From Maratus speciosus (taxonomy: Eukaryota; Arthropoda; Arachnida; Araneae; Salticidae): a stretch of 64,000 nt of DNA. The position numbers and the translations under genes are program-made. This document shows, piece after piece, positions 11,419-21,346 of this stretch. Within the stretch, counting starts at the first letter, position 1. Each line of letters opens with the position of its first letter. The notes beneath the pieces were generated by a model. The model worked only from the letters and a program-made list of their open reading frames with translations, did no database searches and was not told where the DNA came from. The stretch lies in contig OZ010786.1 in the NCBI GenBank assembly GCA_963932465.1, positions 270,042,411-270,106,410 on the forward strand, given 5' to 3'.

Positions 11419-12477
11419 TTATTCGATAGGCACCAGACGCGAAAGCGCATCTGCATCCTTGTTTGTAGGTCCTGGTTTATAATTAATAACCGTGTCATAA
11501 CGCTGAAGTGCCAATAACCATCTTTGTAATTTTGCATTCCTCGGTGCACTTTCCGTTAAATATTTTAATGGATTATGATCAGTATACACATATACTTTGG
11601 ACCCAAATATCCATGTTTCAAATTTCTTTAAAGCCCAGATTAGCGCAAATGCCTCCCTCTCAATAGCTGACCACCGTGCCTGGGTCCCCGACAACTTTTG
11701 GCTGGCAAAAGTGATTGGCATTATTTTTCCCCTTTCATCATACTGGCCTAAAGAGGCTCCAATTCCCACTTCTGAGGCATCGCACGCAATCACAAATGGT
11801 TTTTCTATATCTGGTGTATTTAACGCCACCGCTCTGCATAATTTTGATTTGAGATTTAGAAACGCTTTCTCCTCCCTTTCAGTCCACGGTATCTCATTAG
11901 GGATGTTCTTCTTTGTCAAAGCCGTTAACGGTATAGCAATCTGAGCAAAATTTTGGACATATTCTCGGTAATAATTAAATAATCCCAGGGCTGATTTTAA
12001 CTGCTTTTTATTCTTGGGACTCTGGAGAGTTTCAATAACTCTTAACTTTTCGGGGTCCGGCTCATGCTCTCCAGATCCTACTACATGCCCTAAATACATA
12101 ACTTTTTTTTGGACAAAATGACATTTCATAACATTAGCCGTAAAATTAAGCTCACCCAGAGTACCCACCACTGCTTCTAAATGTTCTAAGTGCTCGTCCC
12201 ACGTTTTTGAGAAGACAATTATATCGTCAATATAACTATCAGCATATTCTGAATGCTCAATTAACACCCTATTCATCGTTTTCTGAAATGTTCCAGCACT
12301 CCCATTCAACCCATATGGCATTACTAACCACTGATATTGTCCCTTCGGACCTATAAAAGACGTCAATTCTTTGCTCTCCTCCTCCATTGGAATAGTCCAA
12401 TATCCTTTTAAAATATCTAGAGTTGTAATATATTTAGCGGCGCCCGCTTTATACCTTAATTCAGTGGCATTCTGCAT
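11419..12477 (-). CDS. Reverse transcriptase and RNase H part of Pol (second frame)
   Basis: The 352 residues counted from the first Met continue Pol after a frameshift; the open frame extends upstream of that Met to about 12547. The product copies the element's RNA into DNA and degrades the template. RT motifs are visible: the first catalytic Asp in TTLDILKGYW (residue 21), the fold stretch FIGPKGQYQWLVMPYGL (41-57) and the active-site box YIDD (82-85). This is followed by the connection YLGHVV (128-133) and SALGLFNYYREYV. RNase H follows with D233 (ACDAS), E273 (AIEREAFALIWAL), D300 (YTDHNPLKYL) and D343 (DADALSR). The sequence style is Ty3/gypsy, not copia. Nothing follows it but the 3' untranslated region, so RT-RNase H is the last domain of the element. 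Confidence 0.93.
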   Translation of the reverse strand: MQNATELRYKAGAAKYITTLDILKGYWTIPMEEESKELTSFIGPKGQYQWLVMPYGLNGSAGTFQKTMNRVLIEHSEYADSYIDDIIVFSKTWDEHLEHLEAVVGTLGELNFTANVMKCHFVQKKVMYLGHVVGSGEHEPDPEKLRVIETLQSPKNKKQLKSALGLFNYYREYVQNFAQIAIPLTALTKKNIPNEIPWTEREEKAFLNLKSKLCRAVALNTPDIEKPFVIACDASEVGIGASLGQYDERGKIMPITFASQKLSGTQARWSAIEREAFALIWALKKFETWIFGSKVYVYTDHNPLKYLTESAPRNAKLQRWLLALQRYDTVINYKPGPTNKDADALSRLVPIE

Positions 12478-12520
12478 TGGGAATGGGGTCGTTTTAGTCG
12501 CTGCATTAAGGGCCCGGTAA

Positions 12521-15500
12521 TCAACGCATAACCTGATACTCGCATCCTTTTTTTGCTACACAAACTATCGGGTACGCTATCTCTGCTTGGGACGGTTCTA
12601 TTAATCCTTTAGTTAGCAACTCCTGTATTTGTTCTTCCACTGCAGCTTTCAGTATTTCGGGCACCCTATAAATATGAGGTTGCTTCCTCTCAACATCAGG
12701 TTTTAATCTAATTACGTGACTTCCAACTTTTGCCCGCTTTACCTCCCCACTAAAATTTTTTTTATTCTTTTTCAAGATTCTCTCTAACTGTTCCCTTTTC
12801 TCTTCCTCTAAGTGATTTAATTTTTCTGCTATTATCTCCTGAAATTCCTTATCATTCTCAGCGACCTCTCCCCCCGGAGCATGTTGAATATCCCCAAACT
12901 CTTCATCTGCATCATATACTAATCCTATCGTATTTACTGGATGGATATACGGTCTTAACTTATTTTGGTGTAAATTCTTAACACTTCCATCTGGTAATTC
13001 TACAAAAAATGAATGTTCATTTCTCTGATCCACAATGACTCCCGGACCGGTCCATCGTGAGTATAACTTATTGGTAGAATCGGGAATTAAAATTATTACT
13101 TTTTCCCCTACTGAAAATTTCCTAGACGATGATCTCAAGTTATATCGATTAGCATAATCGCTTTGCTTTCTCTTAGCCACATTAGATGCGAATTCTGCTG
13201 CTGATTTTAAATTATTTTTTAATTGCTCTAAATATTCGGTAAGATTATTTCCTACACCTTCAGGTATGACGGTTTCCCCTTCCCAGCCAGTCTTTAAAAC
13301 TGACAACGGACCATTTGGTAACCTCCCATACATTAGTTGAAATGGTGAAACCCCCGTCGTTTCATTTGGGACTTCTCTCATAGCCCATAATAATAATGGC
13401 AGTATTTGATCCCAATTTTTGCCATGTTTTCTCACTGCATGGTGCAACATATTCTTTACTGAGCCATTAAAACGCTCCACAAGTCCATTGCTTAAAGGAT
13501 ACCCCGGAGTGCTCAATCTGGGAGCCGCCCCCAGGTGTTTTAAAAACTCCGAAGTCAACTCAGCTGCAAAATTCCTTCCCTGATCCATCGCCACAACTTG
13601 GGGAATCCCTGTTCGCACAAAAATTTGAAGGAATGCTTGACATGTTGCCTTAGCATAAAGAGATCGTATTGGGATTGCTTCCGGCCATCTACTGTATTGA
13701 TCTACTACCGATAAAACATATTTATGACCTCGGGCTGAATTTGGCTCAATAGGTCCAATTAAATCAGCATTAACAACTTGAAACGGTAATTCAGGGCGGG
13801 CTACCGGTTGAATCGGTGACCTGTCACTCACTTTAATTCTCCGCCTCAATTGACAGTCCTCACAAGCTTCGCAATATTTCTTTACTTCCTTCCTCACACC
13901 TTCCCAAAAAAATGATAGCTTAATCCTTTCTAAGGTTTTTACTGACGCCAAATGACCCCCTGTTGAGTGATTATGCGCAAGTCTCAATATTTCTTTTCTT
14001 CTACACTGAGGAACCACTAACTGTTTAACGCTTTCATTAATAACTAGATTCTTTTTATATAATAATCCATCCTCCACAAAGTAGTTATTCTTTCCACTTC
14101 TACCTTCCTCCCAGGCTCTTTGCAGTGCCGGACATTCCCTCTGTTGTTCTCTAAACAATTTTGATTGACCCCCATATTCCCTAGGTTTCCCTTCTTCCAT
14201 ATTAATCTCGGCATTCTCATTTGAGACCTTTTCTAATGACTGAGAATCTTCCTTTATTTCTCCCACAATTGGTAATCCTTCTTCCTTATTAGTTGTTACC
14301 TCATCCGTTTCTTTAGCTTGGATATTATTCACATTTTCCTCCCTTCCCGTATTTTCTAGATTCTCTAATCCTACAGTGACGCTATAAAATTTTGCCTGTT
14401 TTATCAACTCATCATAGACCGCCGGAGTTATGAGTGCCGGACTGTTTAATTTCTCCGTTACTGCAGCGACTATATCAATTTCCGAAGAAATCGCCTGATT
14501 ATCCTCCCATAATGCCACAGGTAATGTGATAAAGTCCGCTTTCTGCATTTCTCCTATTGCAGGAATTAAATAAATGTGACCTCCAGTCATAAACTTATCC
14601 GGAATCAAGTCTTTCCGAAACACGCAAATTTCAGCCCCAGAGTCCAAGATCCCCTCTACTTTTTGTCCCCCAACATTAAGCTCTACCTTCGGTAATAATT
14701 CTTTATCCTGCCCTTCCCTCATCTGATGTTTCTTAGAATTCACCGCGCTCAATCCCACTTTTGCCTTAACACAACTAACTTTTCTCTCTTCATTGCGGGT
14801 TATTTCCTTTCGCTGTGGACACTGATATCTGTAATGCGGACCAGAGCAAAGGAAACATTTCACTTTTTGTTTCTCTTTCCCCACACCGTTCTTACTTCCT
14901 CCCTCGCTGGTACTGGGGGGGCGAGCACTTCCTCTCTCCACTACTGGGGTTACCCTTTCCTGCCTGAATGGCTTAAATTCTCTTCTCTGATCTCTCTCCC
15001 GATAAAAGTCTCTCCCTTTCGATGACGGAGTGGCCTCTGCATATATATCTAGTGTCTTAGCAAGATCCACCGGTGTCATCCAATTGGACCCCTCTTTCAC
15101 TAATATATGTGATTTTATGCTGCCTGTTAACGAGTCTTTAATTTTATCCGATATGATAAGATCTTTTAATGATTTGAAATCTTTCACATCCCGGCTCTCT
15201 AAATAATATTCAAAGTTGGTTTTAACCTTCGCTACCCATTGTACGTAACTTTCGTTATGTTGTTTATAACATGCCTCAAAATTCTTTTTGTGTTGTAATG
15301 GAGTCAACGCATTTTCCGCTAAGATACACTCCTTAATGGAGGTATAATTAGATAATTGGTCGGTTCCCAAACTATTCGTTAGACTTCTAATAAAGTTTCC
15401 AAGTCTGTTCAGAATTATTTTACCCCAATATTGCTCTGGTACTGAATAAATTTCAAACAGGGTTTCTGCCTGGTGGAAAAAGAAAACCCAATTTTCTGTT

Positions 15501-15859
15501 TTTTCTGGAATGCGAGGCATTTGATCTCTTACTATGTGTAAATATTTTGCTAGTCCATCTTCAGAATTATTTATTATTTCCCTCTGATTCCCACTCGAGC
15601 CCTGTCGTTGTTGAATTTCGAGTTCCTTAAGTTTTATTTCATGTTCGCGGGCGCTTCGCGTTTTCTCCTCACACTCAAGTTTTTTTCGTTCACTTATAAT
15701 TTGTTCTAGCAATTCTTTTATCATGGCTTCCTCATAATCCGCGTGTTCCAAAATAATTTTACTGAGTTGGATTTTGGTTCCCTTTTCAGGCACTTGTTCA
15801 CCCAATTCCTCAACTACTTGAGCTAAATCTGCCCTACTACCTTTCATTAGAAAGGTCAT
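12521..15859 (-). CDS. Gag-protease-integrase polyprotein with the start of RT
   Basis: This 1112-residue frame begins at the first Met after the leader. Residues 1-90 are a charged helical N terminus, and 100-280 a Gag-like region. A zinc knuckle C335-x2-C-x3-H-x4-C347 is one residue shorter than the usual CCHC spacing. The aspartic protease motif is ILDSGAE (404-410). Integrase has an H2C2 finger (H631, H636, C663, C666), the DD35E core D699 (NADLIGP), D759 (MDQGRNF) and E795 (LVERF), and a GPY/F-like module RWTGPGVIV (935-943). After that the N-terminal RT segment starts (about 1055-1103, ending AYPIVCVAKK). The frame is then lost at a run of seven Ts on the plus strand (12548-12554) and ends nine codons later. 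Integrase thus precedes RT. The frameshift sits inside RT and is most likely a one-base slip or a sequencing error, not programmed. Confidence 0.93.
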   Translation of the reverse strand: MTFLMKGSRADLAQVVEELGEQVPEKGTKIQLSKIILEHADYEEAMIKELLEQIISERKKLECEEKTRSAREHEIKLKELEIQQRQGSSGNQREIINNSEDGLAKYLHIVRDQMPRIPEKTENWVFFFHQAETLFEIYSVPEQYWGKIILNRLGNFIRSLTNSLGTDQLSNYTSIKECILAENALTPLQHKKNFEACYKQHNESYVQWVAKVKTNFEYYLESRDVKDFKSLKDLIISDKIKDSLTGSIKSHILVKEGSNWMTPVDLAKTLDIYAEATPSSKGRDFYRERDQRREFKPFRQERVTPVVERGSARPPSTSEGGSKNGVGKEKQKVKCFLCSGPHYRYQCPQRKEITRNEERKVSCVKAKVGLSAVNSKKHQMREGQDKELLPKVELNVGGQKVEGILDSGAEICVFRKDLIPDKFMTGGHIYLIPAIGEMQKADFITLPVALWEDNQAISSEIDIVAAVTEKLNSPALITPAVYDELIKQAKFYSVTVGLENLENTGREENVNNIQAKETDEVTTNKEEGLPIVGEIKEDSQSLEKVSNENAEINMEEGKPREYGGQSKLFREQQRECPALQRAWEEGRSGKNNYFVEDGLLYKKNLVINESVKQLVVPQCRRKEILRLAHNHSTGGHLASVKTLERIKLSFFWEGVRKEVKKYCEACEDCQLRRRIKVSDRSPIQPVARPELPFQVVNADLIGPIEPNSARGHKYVLSVVDQYSRWPEAIPIRSLYAKATCQAFLQIFVRTGIPQVVAMDQGRNFAAELTSEFLKHLGAAPRLSTPGYPLSNGLVERFNGSVKNMLHHAVRKHGKNWDQILPLLLWAMREVPNETTGVSPFQLMYGRLPNGPLSVLKTGWEGETVIPEGVGNNLTEYLEQLKNNLKSAAEFASNVAKRKQSDYANRYNLRSSSRKFSVGEKVIILIPDSTNKLYSRWTGPGVIVDQRNEHSFFVELPDGSVKNLHQNKLRPYIHPVNTIGLVYDADEEFGDIQHAPGGEVAENDKEFQEIIAEKLNHLEEEKREQLERILKKNKKNFSGEVKRAKVGSHVIRLKPDVERKQPHIYRVPEILKAAVEEQIQELLTKGLIEPSQAEIAYPIVCVAKKGCEYQVMR

Positions 15860-16488
15860 TTTCCAGCCCTTTCAGTAACCAAACAGAACAAACAAACAAA
15901 AGAATTCTATGGTACTTAATTAGCCCCAAAATTTATATATAGTTGTATATATATATATATTCTAAATTTCAATCTGACATAAAACCATTTTATCCCGAGC
16001 ATTAAATTTTTTACAACATATAATACAATAATAATAACAATAATAATACACTAAAAAAAAAATATCTGAATACGTTTACATACAATTTTGCCGGTTAATC
16101 CCACCATCACTCATTTCTGACAGACAACCACAACCACTTTTTTTTTCTTTTAACATTACCAATTAAATTAAACAACCCGTTACTATTATCCCCTTATCCT
16201 TTTTTTTTTTTTTTTTTACAGAACCCTGTTTCTGGTACAATGAAAACAAAATAAACTCCACTTACCAGTCATTCACAGTATTCTTGCTTCTTCCTTCCAC
16301 CATAAATATGCCGTCCAGATGATCTAAAAGGCTTGCTTCTATCTCTTCCAGCCTCTCACCAGCTATGGCGTCTTCCATCTATGTCCATCAGCTTCACCAT
16401 CAATACATCACGACGTTCTTTTTCGTTTTGCTGCCCTAACTGGGCATAAGCATCCATAGAGGCACGCAATGTGGATCTCATCAGCCTA
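15860..16488 (-). other. 5' leader of the LTR element
   Basis: About 630 bases lie between the primer binding site and the first coding Met. They are AT-rich with homopolymer T (16201-16217) and a TA run at 15941-15960. No conserved frame is seen. Packaging signals would be expected here, but none can be recognised by eye. Confidence 0.6.
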
Positions 16489-16506
16489 TCGGTACCGGCT
16501 GCGCCA
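16489..16506 (-). promoter_or_regulatory. Primer binding site, tRNA type uncertain
   Basis: Starting one base after the 5' LTR, the minus strand reads TGGCGCAGCCGGTACCGA. TGG pairs with the CCA tail of a tRNA. The next bases resemble sites complementary to tRNA-Ser in 17.6/297-type elements. The tRNA assignment is an inference. Confidence 0.75.
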
Positions 16507-16507
16507 A

Positions 16508-16900
16508 TGTCACGAGGCGTCTTCTCGTGTAACGGTTCCCGATAGTTATTAGTACTGATGAGACCAATGAGTAATCATGCCTCTAAACAAAACAAAGAAC
16601 ATTTAATAATTAAGAAAAAAGTATTTACAATTTCTAATACATGGACGGGCTAGGCATTGCCTATCTCTCCCGTGGTTTCAGAGCATTCGATGATAAAAGC
16701 AAACGCAGTTTTTGCGACCAGCGGCCAAACATGTGTTCCTCCTTTCAGGTCAAGGGCCTCTCTCTGCTCTCACCCTCCAATGTTTATTTTCTTTCCAACC
16801 CTCGCATCCCCCATCCGCGGAGAGTCCACTTCGAAATTCCAGAGATGCATTAGGGGTGCGAGGTTGTTAGAGTGTTCGGGGGGGCCACACGAATGTGACA
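16508..16900 (-). repeat. 5' LTR of the retrotransposon
   Basis: At 393 bp it is identical to 10180-10573 except for one G missing from the G run. It is followed on the plus strand by the target duplicate AACTC (16901-16905). It should carry the promoter and polyadenylation signal; no single TATA box could be fixed by eye. Confidence 0.96.
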
Positions 16901-16905
16901 AACTC

Positions 16906-19429
16906 TATCTGGCATATCATCTGACGTACAATAATTACAATATTACAATAATTTCTTCTAGACAATTGTCGAATAAGCTCAAAGAAAAATGGTAACAAGA
17001 TTTAAATCCCCACTGATAACGGCCTTGTATAGGCTGAAAACGTTTTGTGTTTTTAATGGAGTTTAAGATTTATTTAATGTATTTTAAATAATTTTATATT
17101 ATATGTATATACCTGAAAATAATTTTTATACATTTATTTGTGCTTTTTATACATTTCTAATTATTTAACTCAAGATGAATTTAGCACTCGGATTTTAACT
17201 GCCATTTATTACTTTAACACTGTTTCTTATTCTCTTTTCATCGAAAGTTGTTTTTTAAAATAAGTAATTTCATAAATTTTAACAGAAACAGTGAACCAAA
17301 AAATCACATTTGAGTAGGTGAACATGAAATAGAATTTCATTTCAATATTTAGTAATCTACTTATAAGAGGACCGTCAACAAATTGAAAAGAACGAATATC
17401 TTTTGGATAACCTTGTCAAAACTAATGTAGCAAATACTTTCAAACTGTAGATTATGATTAAGTGGCTTATTGTAATAATTTGTGTTCATTTTTATGAGGA
17501 TAGCATGTATACTCGAAGAGAAATTCAGGTTTTCATAAAAACAGTCTCAAATTTTGCCAAGTTTTCTGTTTATAACTTGCAGAGTTTTTAATATAAAAAA
17601 AGTTCTTTTCAGAAAAATGACAAACTACATTGTACAAAATACCCTGTAATTAGAATTAAAATATAGTAAAAATTGTGTGAAAAATGAGCAGGTTTACTAA
17701 ATAATGTTTGACTGCGTATGCCGGAACGCAATCAAAATATAATGTGCATAATGTGTTAACTAAATGTATAGAGCAACTTTTGTAAAGGTCGCAAAAAATA
17801 GCTTGAAAATTCTGAAAATTATCGTTGATAGAATAAGCTCAAAATCCGTTGTTCCCAAAATGAAGCGAAAAAGATGAGGTGTTGTATCCATATATCCATT
17901 GATTAGAACCAATATAGCATGCGCAATATTGCACACATTGTTTAATTATTGATAATATTTTTTATAGAAAGCTAAACCCCAGAAAAATCTTTACATTCAG
18001 CCAATCATTTTTGGAAAATATTGCTCATTGGCTTGTCAATAATATTCGGTATTTGTTCAAGAAGCTGTTGATGGTAAATCTTAACAGATATGTTTTAATT
18101 ATACTTTGTATCTAAACCACATTTGTGCTCAATTAAAAAGGAAAAACTAATTATAGCAAAAAGTTTTAGGTTTGTTTAAACTAATTATATAAATTCAAAT
18201 TAGTACATATTTTTAATTTAATAGTTTGCATTTAACTTTTACAGACGTGTGGATTCATTAAACCCTTGAATATTTTTAACTTTGAGTGGTTGTGGTAGTT
18301 TCCTAAAAAATTATTTCAAGCACCGATTTGAACAGTCTAAAATAAATAAAAGCCGTTTGGAAAGAAAAAAAAATTAGAAGTCCTTTTAGCTCTTTACATG
18401 CTTCTTGTAAGAAAATATTATTTTAGCGGAGGTAAAATTAGAATTTTTTTTTTCAAAAAACGAAAAATTAGTTTAAAAGTAAAATTTCTCCTAAGTATTT
18501 CCGATTTTTAAATATTTTAATTTTCTTAATGGAGACACGAAGTTAGAAATAAAATTGGATTCTTTTTAGTGTCAGAAAGATATTTATTTTAATTAACATT
18601 TTTTTTAATTATGAAGTTATTTAGATATTATTTTTACTGGTGCAGAGATTTCATCATTAAATATTTAGGAACTTTACTTATAAGAATTAGAACGAAAAAA
18701 AAATTATTTATAGTAATTACAGTTCACAAAGTTGGAACTTTATCCTGAAATTCATGCACTTTAAAAATCGTGAAATATGCCTTTGTAAAAAAAAGAAAAC
18801 GCTTGCATGTTTTCTTATATGCAGATGTATAAAAATATAACAATTATTAATAAAATTGGACTTAAATATTATCCAAGACCGTAAATAAATCGCCAAAACT
18901 GGTTGCCAATTACTCACTTTGTTTACCGTTGACAATCTTGTTTAAAACAATAATTTAACATTATTTAATACGTAAAAATATTAAAAATGGTAAGTATTAT
19001 CAAAAAAATTAATAAATCAATAAATAAAATATAATAAATGAACTATAATAAAAAAAAAATATAAAAAACTGTATAGAATAATGCTAAAATAAACTATAAG
19101 AAATAAGTAAACTATGTTGAGTAATATTATTATTATATTGTAGCTCTTATTAGTATGATACGCTCAAAAGTTGTCAAAAAGTTAGGATTACTGTAATTAA
19201 TATAACTGGTGCCATGCTTGGTGCAGTTGCATCTGATCTGACCCGGATAATGCGCAATTACCATAATATTTATTGCATATCTAATGTGTTTATATGTTTT
19301 TACCCCTGAATAGCAGATACTCCCAAATAATAGAGAAATTCTGTGCTCCCGTGGTGTCCTCTACTCAGAGGTTGAATCTCTTTAATAACTATGACTGCAG
19401 CAGGGCATTATTTAAGTAGGGAATCCAAG
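16906..19429. other. Repeat-derived AT-rich DNA without genes
   Basis: It contains the inverted paralogue of the Tc1 target (17023-17164) and a direct copy (about 17280-17350) of 6955-7030. The word TACAGACGTGTG at 18240-18251 resembles the Tc1 tip, but no partner end is seen. The rest is anonymous. Confidence 0.5.
17023..17164 (-). repeat. Inverted paralogue of the Tc1 target site (empty site)
   Basis: Read on the minus strand it matches 8205-8263 joined directly to 9986-10040, from AAAAGCACAAATAAATGTA to AAACACAAAACGTTTTCAGC. There is no Tc1 between the halves and a single TA stands at the junction. It carries about 25 extra bases near the middle of the right half. Confidence 0.75.
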
Positions 19430-19770
19430 CCGGGCTTTACAGAATATAAATAAGAACTATTTATTATTGAAAAATCAAATAGATTTTTACATTTAATATT
19501 CATTTTTAGGTTAAACACTAACAACAATAAAAAGCATTTTTATATAAAAAAGGTCAATAATGTATTCAAATAAAGTTTTGAAATTTATTAAAACCGATAC
19601 TTTCGTTCTTGCCGCATTTCAGGAATTAATAGCCGAAGAAATTGCCAAATATTTCTCTATTTACAGTAGTATTTTTGATTCTGATAATTTTCAGTGGTTT
19701 AAGCACGTAATTGAATTACATGTTTGTAAAATGTTTGTTTTGTTTATCTATTTATTGATTTATGAAGTTT
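19430..19770 (+). repeat. Dispersed repeat of unknown type, uninterrupted copy
   Basis: It matches the end of the window (62690-62865 plus 63890-64000) in the same orientation. Shared words include CCGGGCTT followed by ACAGAATA, AATAAAGTTTTGAAAT, and AGCYGAAGAAATTG. A 97-residue frame at 19560-19853 overlaps it but shows no known domain. It serves as the empty-site reference for the insertion at 62866. Confidence 0.65.
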
Positions 19771-20379
19771 TCATATTTTTATGGAATATTAGCCGGAAAC
19801 AAATGCTGATCTATTTGTATTGTTTTATGTGCAAACGAGTTAATCTTTTGTAATCCGGCTGCATACGATACAGATAGATTTAAAAAAAAATCATACTTGG
19901 AACCAATTAAAATATATATATAAAAACTGTAAAAATTGAGATGCAGTTTTCAAATAAGTTGTATTTGAAAGAAAATTCTCATTTTCTATTCAACGGTGAA
20001 AAACTTCACACATTGCACAATTTTGTGCGATGTTTAGAAGCTATAAAAATTGTACTAGAAACTGAAATTGTTGGTATGTGCTTCCACCTTCCATATGACG
20101 TCAGCATTATCCTGAGACACATTTTTGCTTTATAATATAGATATATTTTTATGTATCAACGGGTACACCTGGTAGTGTATAAGTCGAAGACTCACTAATA
20201 AAATATGTATTAATACTGTTTCAAAAATATTAAACTTTTTAAACATTTTCTGATTTTGACAGCTGGCCGATGATTTGGGCTCAGTATGTTTTGCCATTTA
20301 ACCATGAATTCACTTATGCTAGAATAACGCTTTCAAATTATGCAAAACATCATCAGTTTATTGCGGGAGGCATTCTGTG

Positions 20380-20648
20380 AGTGCATCATTTCGCGTAATG
20401 GACCTGTGAACTGACCTCCACAATCATGTGATCTCAAACCAATGAATTATTTTCTTTGGGGATATGAGAAGCCGCTGATCTACGCCGATAAATCGCAGTT
20501 GTTGGACCACTTGGAAATCAATATTCGCCATGTTATTGCTGATATACGGCCCTATTTCCTCGCTAAATTGGTCGAAAATTGGACTTCAAGATTGCGGTTC
20601 ATTCGGGCCAGCCGCGGCACCCATAGGCCCGAAATCATTTTTAAATAG
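20380..20648 (+). pseudogene. C-terminal tail of a Tc1/mariner-type transposase
   Basis: The reading from about 20396 gives RNGPVN, a stop where the family has Trp (TGG to TGA, near 20415), then PPQSCDL and NYFLWGYEKPLIYADK. It continues with DHLEINIRHVIADIRPYFL, ENWTSR and RASRG, and ends PEIIFK at 20648. This is the familiar C terminus (WPPRSCDL...YFLWG...IRASRGGH) of an arthropod Tc1/mariner-like family. The upstream catalytic region is missing or unrecognisable, so this is a dead 5'-truncated relic. Confidence 0.75.
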
Positions 20649-20697
20649 TAATGGCATAAAATTAGTTATTTCATAAAACTAATATCATGGCCATTAA

Positions 20698-20897
20698 CCC
20701 CTTGGGAACGACCGAGAGGTATACGTGCTGCGTAAGTTGCTCAGAATCCGTGATTATTCTCATCAGTTAATTTCTATTCTAAATTTTGCCTTATTTAATC
20801 CGAGCATTTTCCAGATTGAATTAGGTAAAAATTTCTGTTTTGAAAAATCGGTGATAAAAGATTAAAAATTCTGTAAAAGACGCTCGTGCCGAAGGGG
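20698..20897. mobile_element. Small TTAA-flanked non-autonomous element (piggyBac-like MITE)
   Basis: The inverted ends CCCCTTSGGMACGA are flanked by TTAA on both sides (20694-20697 and 20898-20901). The length is 200 bp and there is no coding capacity. TTAA duplication is typical of piggyBac elements; the family is inferred from that alone. Confidence 0.75.
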
Positions 20898-21012
20898 TTA
20901 ACATTATTTTTGTGTTCTATTTCGTTTTAAATTTGTACACATCTAACAAAACACCATTTACTTTGAAGATTACAGAAAAAAAATAAACACAAGAAATGAT
21001 TTTTCACTAATT

Positions 21013-21161
21013 CAGGGGTGTCCAACTGTGGCCCGCCGGATACCACTAAAATTTTACAGTTATATTTGCCTTATCCAATCGTCGAATTGCTGCGATTCAA
21101 CTTGTCGACTATTTCTGTAAAATTTTAGTGGTATCCGGCGGGACACAGTTGGACACCCCTG
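21013..21161. mobile_element. hAT MITE with perfect 8-bp target duplication
   Basis: The 149-bp element begins CAGGGGTGTCCAACTGTG and ends with its inverse. The arms of about 47 bp are nearly perfect, and the right arm lacks two bases of the GGCCC stretch. The 8-bp direct repeat CACTAATT flanks it (21005-21012 and 21162-21169). The CAGGG tip and 8-bp duplication are diagnostic for hAT. High arm identity suggests a fairly recent insertion. Confidence 0.9.
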
Positions 21162-21346
21162 CACTAATTCATAGCTGCTTGTGATTTGTCTGTTTATGTA
21201 TTAAAGGCCATTAGCCAAACAACTTATGCAAATAAAATTGGGATGATATACTTCTTAAAGTTATTGTATTAGGTCACTCTAAATGTTTATATATTTATGA
21301 TTTTTAAACTTTTTAACGGTTTTATGCTTTTTGAAAATTTTGTAGT

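Larger units (their letters stand above)
10180..16900 (-). mobile_element. LTR retrotransposon, gypsy-like enzymes in copia-like order (Gmr1-like)
   Basis: The element is 6721 bp long and lies on the minus strand. Both LTRs begin TGTCAC and end GTGACA, and they are flanked by the 5-bp target duplication AACTC (10175-10179 and 16901-16905). The LTRs are 394 and 393 bp and differ only by one G in a G run, so the insertion is very young. A primer binding site follows the 5' LTR and a purine tract precedes the 3' LTR. Coding order, read on the minus strand, is Gag-like, zinc knuckle, protease, integrase, reverse transcriptase, RNase H. Gypsy-type elements normally place integrase last. Integrase before RT with gypsy-like sequences is the hallmark of Gmr1-like elements. 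There is no env-like frame. One frameshift in RT separates two long frames. Confidence 0.93.

Noticed and set aside
12521..12560. Programmed frameshift between Gag-Pol and a second Pol frame
   Set aside because: The shift lies inside the RT domain, not at a Gag/Pol or domain border. A homopolymer slip explains it better.
14726..15025. A 99-residue plus-strand frame, and others at 11334-11549 and 11597-11944
   Set aside because: These lie antisense to, or overlap, the Gag-Pol coding sequence and are shadows of it.
18240..18262. Second Tc1-like inverted end (TACAGACGTGTG)
   Set aside because: Only about 12 bases match the Tc1 tip and no opposite end was found within a plausible distance.
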